A DNA stretch of 64,000 bases from assembly GCA_964019165.1 (NCBI GenBank), contig OZ025272.1, positions 1,198,128 to 1,262,127 on the forward strand, written 5' to 3'. This DNA is from Mastigias papua. Its lineage: Eukaryota > Cnidaria > Scyphozoa > Rhizostomeae > Mastigiidae. Each line of letters opens with the position of its first letter. Within the stretch, counting starts at the first letter, position 1. Below, piece after piece: positions 59,701 to 64,000 of the stretch. A model generated the notes under the pieces. The model had not been told where the DNA came from. It worked only from the letters and a program-made list of their open reading frames with translations, and made no database searches. The translations under genes and the position numbers were made by a program.

Positions 59701-62700
59701 ACCAGCATAAAATACAGCTGTTTTTATGCATGAATTTTACGTCACATAGAACGCAAATTTTGTTACCAAGCAGCTACAGTACTACTTAAATTGCAGTACC
59801 ACTGTTTCCTCAGATGTGAATAAATAATCTAGCCTGTGTTTCTCTCCCCTGTTTCAATATTGATAATCCCATTAGTATACACAGATTGTACATAAACGAG
59901 TTGTTAGCTTGAATCCATTTCTTTAGCGATTTGCCACAGCCCATCATGCTTACACGGGACTTGTGTACGGCCAAACACTTGCTCATGCAACACTGGATAT
60001 GAAAGTCCATCAACAGGATGCAGAACAGGTAACTTCAATCTGCATTCTTTGCCCCAATTTCATTTATGAATTCATCATTCTATTTTTCCCATGCATCTCA
60101 AGTTGTACATTTCCGACAGAAATCAATACTTGAATAGCATTTTCTGACTTTTCTATTCATATGTACAAACTTAGATTGATCCATGCCAAGCAATCTATGC
60201 TTTGAATTTTGCTAAATTGAAAATTATTTTCAGTTCTCCTGGCTATCTCTACCTAGCAGAGAGAAGCTCCCTCGTCAAAGTTAAGACAGAAAGGACATGT
60301 TACTAAATAACTGTTACATTTAACTGTAGACTGCCGCATTTGCTTGCATTTTAGTGAAAAGTATGTTGCAGTCACTTGCGTTGCATTGCATTTAATGTGA
60401 GATTCTACTGCAAAGCTCTATATCACGTTTTCCTGTTCTTGGTTTCATTCCATAGAACTATATTGCAATCTTTTCACCATACTTCAATATTCTGTATTCC
60501 GATGCATTGAAGGTGGTACCTTTGCCGTCAAGTGTTGTTTGAATTTCATAAATTTGATTGTATGAGGTTGAGCTATAGGTGACAACAATATACAGTGTTG
60601 AATTTGACTGATGTGCAATTATGTATCGTACGCTATTTTGTTGTATGATTTTGTACTGTGTAGCATCCCCCACGTTACAATATTAGCATAGCATAAAATG
60701 AATACATTATGTTTATGCCAAAGGCCTTTTACAGTTCTAATTACTGACTACTGATATAGATCCTGTTTACACGGGAGCCAAACGGAATGGTTCCAAGTTG
60801 AACGGTTCCAAGCGGTTCCAGAGCACTCGCGTATACACGGGGATTTAGGAACTGTTCTAAGCGGCTCCAGAAGTTGCTACAGTAAAGGAGGAATGTGCAA
60901 AGTAATTTACTTTCGTTATAATTGGCGTCAAATCAACCAAGTGCATCATTTTATGAGAATTCAGTTCACCATGGCAGCAAATGACACTAAAAACTTTTCA
61001 TCTTGATGGAGGAGGAAGCCACAATACTATTAAGTTAGTCTTGGAAGCAAAGGAATCATCTGCCCTCCCCAAATTAATGCAGATTCATTTCCTATCCGTT
61101 CTCTTTTGGTTCTGTTCCATTTGGTTCTGACCGTTTACATAGGGGCCAAAGGGAATGGTTCCAAATGGAACCGTTTCCGTAATAGAGCATGCATAGCAGT
61201 TCCAAACTGGAACGGTTTCAAGAGTTCTCATGTAAACACAATGCCTCTCCGTACCAGTTTCAGAACGGTTCCATTTCGAACGCTTCCATTTGGCTCCCGC
61301 ATAAACAGGGTCTTAGTAACATCAACAGAGCAGTTGACTTTTCAAATATAAATGAATGAAGATTCGTACGTATTAGTGTCAGTGGGGCGCTCTCCACCAC
61401 AATTGGCGCCTAGGGACTGGGTACAAATCAGTGTCACTAGATTGGCTGGTCTATATTTTCTGCAATTGCCTCGAGTTTCATGAAAAGAGAACGTAAAAAT
61501 TAACGAAGGCTGAAAGCTCTGCATCAAGTTCAAAGCAATTTCTTAATTAAACAACCAAGCTCAATACTAATCTACTGGGTTCGTGAGGCTAGATGATTAT
61601 ATAATAAAGGGAAAAAAGAAACGTGAATCGCAAGAGCATTTTGCATCTCCATACACAATAATTGTCCAACTTCTTATTAAATGTACCTAATGGCTTGGTA
61701 TCAACTGCTTCCTCTAGAAGTTGATTCCATCCTTGTGCAACAATGATACAGTGGAAACACTTGCTGGAAGTTACATTACATCTTTCAGTAAGGATCTTAG
61801 CTTCATGTCCTCTGACTTTTCCATATGTATCCATTTTCAACACAGGCTCTATATCACAATACCCTAATATACATAGAAACATATACAATTGTGTATGTCT
61901 CAATCATATCTACCAAAACAAACGATACATCAAATTTGAGACGTCTAAGCGTTTTGGTCTCTGTTCTTGACTGAGTCTTTCAGCTTCCGCACTAACTTGC
62001 TTCCTCTGCTCTGAGCATTTGTGATTGTATTAGCGTCCTTTGTGAAGTACGAGGGCCATACAGCTTCAATTTGACATAGTGAGATTCCTATACTTAATAC
62101 AAAATATTCTTATAATTCGATAAAATATCTTCTCTGATACATGTGTGAGGAGACTTCCTGACTAACATAACATATGAATGGTAGTATTGTATATAACCAC
62201 CGTTACATTGCATTGCAGATATAAATGAATGTCTTACATCAAACGGAGGCTGTGACCAAACATGTCATAATCTTCCTGGAAGTCATAGTTGCTCGTGTAG
62301 GAGAGGCTATACTCTTCATAGTGGAAGACGCTGCTTGGGTGAGTTAATGGCTACTTTCAAACAATTCTAATAAGAAAGCATTATAGCAGTTAGAAAGCTT
62401 CTCTTTCTACTGTATGTACCTTTTCATGCGGGGGTCGTACGGAGGGGACAGAGGAAACTAGGTCAGTAGCTAGCTAACCCATTTCACGAAACTGGTGATC
62501 CAAGTTTCGTCTACAACGAGCAACTCCAATAGGAACAGTTTAATACGAAATTGCTCCCTACCTGCTCCATACCATGTGCAGCTATACCGTACCATGTGCA
62601 GCGATACCGTAATTGTTTATACTACTGCTTTTCAGCTAAAATGTACGGAGCTCGCATCCAACTCCAGGGGTGGACACAGAATAGCGCTATTGTGTCATGA

Positions 62701-64000
62701 ACTATTTTGGTGTAGACTTTTGTCTCCGTATTACGAAGTGATGCATGCCTTATTGTTAACATGTTTGGCGGAATACAATTCAACTCCTACATAAAGTTCT
62801 GCCCAGTCGCTCCATTATGCCATGCTGGCCTTTTCTGTCAACCATCCAATTATATTCACGAAAGTTTCATACTGAAAGCTTGATTGACACTAGTGCTCTA
62901 GTTGGAGGGAGTACTGGTTGATTTTGAACCTTTGGCATTATCCAATGACAATGAATTACAACTAGTGCTCAATTCTGAAGTCCTGTCGCCTATCGAGCTT
63001 GACAAGTTCAAAAACAAATGGAATGCGACAGTACGTCCGGTCTAACAATCTACCTTCATCTCAATATCGGTGGACAAGTTTTAATCATGACTTCAGTGAA
63101 TCATTTGAGTCAAAATGCTGCGGAGAACACCAAGAGAAAGCTGAAGAAGTAGCAGGAAAGCCTCCGTTTGCATACGAAGCAGATCTCCAAGTTCATAAAT
63201 TCCAAACTAATGAACAGTAAGACAAGCAATCAGCTAGGTAAAAGCTATCATATCGCTTCGCTGAGAAATTCTAATATGTAAAGTGCGGGGTTATCTTGCG
63301 TGATGAGTTCAGGCCTGTGGTTACAGTAAAGAGTCCCAGTTTCTATTTTGTCGAAGCCATGCTTCCCCCACCTCCGTTGCTCACTCGCTGGATCCGCTAC
63401 TGTCTGCGATCGCAGTTTAGAGTTTAGAACAAATTTCAGGCGATTTTAGAGCCAAAGTCGTATCCAAAAGCAATTACAGATCTGAATGGACAGGTTGTTG
63501 CTTTAAAAATATTAAATATATGAAACTATACATGAAGCCTATTTATTTTATTTCATGATAGCATGCAAGCTTGCAAAAATTGGAATCCTTTGCTTCACAA
63601 GTCATTTTATGCAGAATTATTAAGCTTTTGACCTCGCTGAACAACTTTTTGACCACACCCTCCTCTAGACAGAAGATAGACTCCGAATTTTTCCATGGTC
63701 ACCCTGCACTCCCATGTGCTGTCAAACGAAAGAATTAGCTCTTTCAGAATTATCAACTCTTATGAACTCTTATGCATTGAGCACATTGGATACACAGGCC
63801 TCTTGCTTTGTTAAGGTATATATATATATATATATAATAAGCTTGCACACAGTGAATACCTGTCTAACCGCAACAATTGCCTTCTAGATATCAATGAATG
63901 CACAATTTCAAGCCAACTGTGTGAATGTTTTGACCCACCAAACAACCCAACATGCACTGCAACGTGCCAAAACACAGTAGGAAGTTACCGGTGCACATGT
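50711..64000 (+). CDS. Gene C (5' part): third EMI/EGF receptor paralogue
   Basis: Exons 50711-50790 (signal peptide), 59108-59239 and 59453-59556 (EMI), 59927-60028 (EGF1), 62219-62338 (EGF2) and 63888 onward (EGF3, cut by the window edge). Phases and exon lengths equal those of gene B, except three extra bases in exon 1. No stop or frameshift is seen. The gene continues to the right, so the state of its tail is unknown. Intron 1 is 8.3 kb against 1.5 kb in gene B, owing to nested transposons. Confidence 0.85.
50791..52825. other. Gene C intron 1, left part
   Basis: Homologous to gene B 12472-13560 up to about 51790, without the (TA)n. Beyond that, no counterpart is recognised in gene B. 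Confidence 0.5.
53349..54532 (+). pseudogene. MADF/SANT-like DNA-binding ORF of the Harbinger element, split by a MITE
   Basis: ATG at 53349 opens a basic N-terminus. The frame is cut at 53400 by a 771-bp MITE and resumes after 54173. Removing the MITE and one TA copy leaves exactly 137 codons including stop, in frame. The C-terminal part has W-K-N-G-E-V-N-H-L-I-E-M-L, L-W-D and R-D-K-A-L...I, the pattern of MADF or Myb/SANT-like domains. PIF/Harbinger elements usually encode such a protein beside the transposase. Confidence 0.75.
53399..54173. mobile_element. 771-bp MITE with TA target duplication
   Basis: Element 53401-54171 with inverted repeats of about 50 bp beginning GAGAGTTTCCGAAACACTAC and flanking TA on both sides. 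The interior has no clear coding potential. TA duplication points to a Tc1/mariner-like mobiliser. Confidence 0.82.
54730..54814. repeat. Foldback with 34-bp arms
   Basis: Arms 54730-54763 and 54781-54814 (AAAAGTGAAAGTGCGAGAAA and its complement) surround a loop containing GGATTCGAAATC. The loop and left arm on the minus strand resemble a tRNA T-arm/B-box, but no full tRNA is present. Confidence 0.7.
55395..55676 (-). pseudogene. PIF/Harbinger DDE transposase, N-terminal fragment
   Basis: The minus frame reads L-L-N-L-L-E-D, R-N-W-I-R-G, G-L-F-S-N-H-V-R-E-L, D-D-T-A-A-Y-K-E-M-M-R-M and I-F-R-T-L-G-R-E-I, the N-terminal region of Harbinger transposases. It runs on to R-L-T-F-T-L-R-L. The DDE catalytic core is not found, so the element cannot be autonomous. 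Confidence 0.72.
55758..56675. mobile_element. 914-bp element with near-perfect ~60-bp inverted repeats
   Basis: 55760-56673. Left end GGGTAAATTTATACGATGAG and right end its complement, extending to AATTGGTTCA. TA on both sides. Inside, an ATG frame at about 56066-56242 is acidic (S-D-E-E-S-E-K-E) and ends in TAG. Non-autonomous. Confidence 0.82.
56988..59107. other. Gene C intron 1, right part
   Basis: 56988-57920 repeats CAACATTTG-type motifs like the Harbinger termini, possibly a further decayed element. A 12-bp minisatellite sits at 57929-58027. From about 58465 the sequence is homologous to gene B 13575-14008. Confidence 0.45.
57929..58027. repeat. 12-bp minisatellite (TTCGCAGACATC)n
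   Basis: Eight near-perfect units. Because 12 is a multiple of three, open frames exist on both strands, but no coding context is seen. Confidence 0.92.
59108..59239 (+). CDS. Gene C exon 2: EMI domain, first half
   Basis: 132 nt, phase 2-2. G-P-N-V-C-S-Y, Y-E-S-Y-R-T-C-C, W-C-W and T-C-T-R-Y-R. Cysteines and aromatic core match gene B, while 14 of 44 residues differ. Confidence 0.88.
59453..59556 (+). CDS. Gene C exon 3: EMI domain, second half
   Basis: 104 nt, phase 2 to 1, ending Y-R-C-C-T-G-W-Y-Q...C. Five residues differ from gene B. Confidence 0.88.
59927..60028 (+). CDS. Gene C exon 4: EGF1
   Basis: 102 nt, phase 1-1, six cysteines at the gene B spacing, five of 34 residues different. 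Confidence 0.87.
60759..61312. mobile_element. MITE, PIF/Harbinger-like, present only in gene C
   Basis: Imperfect inverted repeats GATCCTGTTTACACGGGAGC and the complement of CTCCCGCATAAACAGGGTC, with repeated GGTTCCA motifs inside. The homologous gene B intron (about 16262) has the uninterrupted target GATTTAATAAC. Flanks ATA and TTA fit a mutated 3-bp TWA duplication. Confidence 0.75.
61589..61990 (-). mobile_element. LINE C-terminal relic, orthologous insertion to 16535-16964
   Basis: The minus frame includes G-H-E-A-K-I-L-T-E-R, A-Q-G-W-N-Q-L and L-G-T-F-N-K-K-L-D-N-Y. It shares position and decay with the gene B copy. Confidence 0.72.
62219..62338 (+). CDS. Gene C exon 5: EGF2 (EGF_CA)
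   Basis: 120 nt, phase 1-1. The encoded protein is identical to gene B EGF2, with three silent differences only. Confidence 0.9.
63821..63837. repeat. Short (TA)n
   Basis: About 17 bp of TA, 50 bp upstream of the EGF3 exon of gene C. Confidence 0.9.
63888..64000 (+). CDS. Gene C exon 6: EGF3, 8-cysteine type (cut by window edge)
   Basis: D-I-N-E-C start, extra C-E-C pair, P-P-N-N-P and G-S-Y-R-C-T-C at the window end. Paralogue of gene B 18939-19091. Confidence 0.87.

Overview
The window is animal nuclear DNA. It has spliced genes with GT-AG introns that are mostly phase 1, EGF_CA/EMI/sushi/Ig domains, long (TA)n arrays, and relics of LINE, Penelope, R4/NeSL-like, PIF/Harbinger and hAT elements. 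AT-richness and the domain mix suggest a marine invertebrate (sponge, cnidarian or similar). The sequence alone does not fix the taxon, and no bacterial or viral gene organisation is seen.

The main content is a same-strand (+) tandem array of one family of very large type I membrane receptors. Gene A (1-6511) is the 3' end of a copy: Ig pair, GCC2/GCC3 cysteine-rich module, three EGF_CA exons, stalk plus transmembrane exon, and a cytoplasmic tail with two FxNPxY motifs. Gene B (12395-40041) is the one full copy. I can join 19 exons (7,779 nt, 2,592 residues) with every phase consistent: signal peptide, EMI, eight EGF exons, two sushi exons, a ninth EGF fused to about 390 unassigned residues, a 46-codon linker, a 1,411-codon exon (coiled coil, two furin-type sites, Gly-rich hydrophobic segment, two Ig domains), GCC2/GCC3, transmembrane exon and a tail. 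Gene C (50711 to beyond the window) is the 5' end of a third copy: signal peptide, EMI, EGF1, EGF2 and part of EGF3. Between B and C, at about 43.7-46.6 kb, lies a decayed row of EGF-EGF-sushi-sushi exons, the relic of a further copy.

The copies differ in informative ways. Gene B's tail has an in-frame stop just before the first NPxY motif. Gene B also lacks the three juxtamembrane EGF exons of gene A; a minus-strand LINE sits in their place. The first EMI exon differs between B and C mainly by amino-acid replacements, whereas the EGF2 exon differs only silently and lies in a roughly 300-bp block of unusually high identity, which suggests gene conversion. The EMI-EGF-TM-NPxY layout resembles phagocytic receptors of the CED-1/Draper/MEGF10 type. 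A recognition or engulfment role is inference.

Introns and spacers are dominated by mobile DNA. Paralogous empty sites date some insertions: a LINE 3' relic shared by B and C predates the duplication, while a Penelope-like fragment in B and a MITE in C are in one copy only. Intron 1 of gene C holds a PIF/Harbinger element with a TAA target duplication, a MADF/SANT-like ORF split by a MITE, and part of a DDE transposase. Exon borders are inferred from open frame, splice consensus and paralogue comparison, without transcript data.
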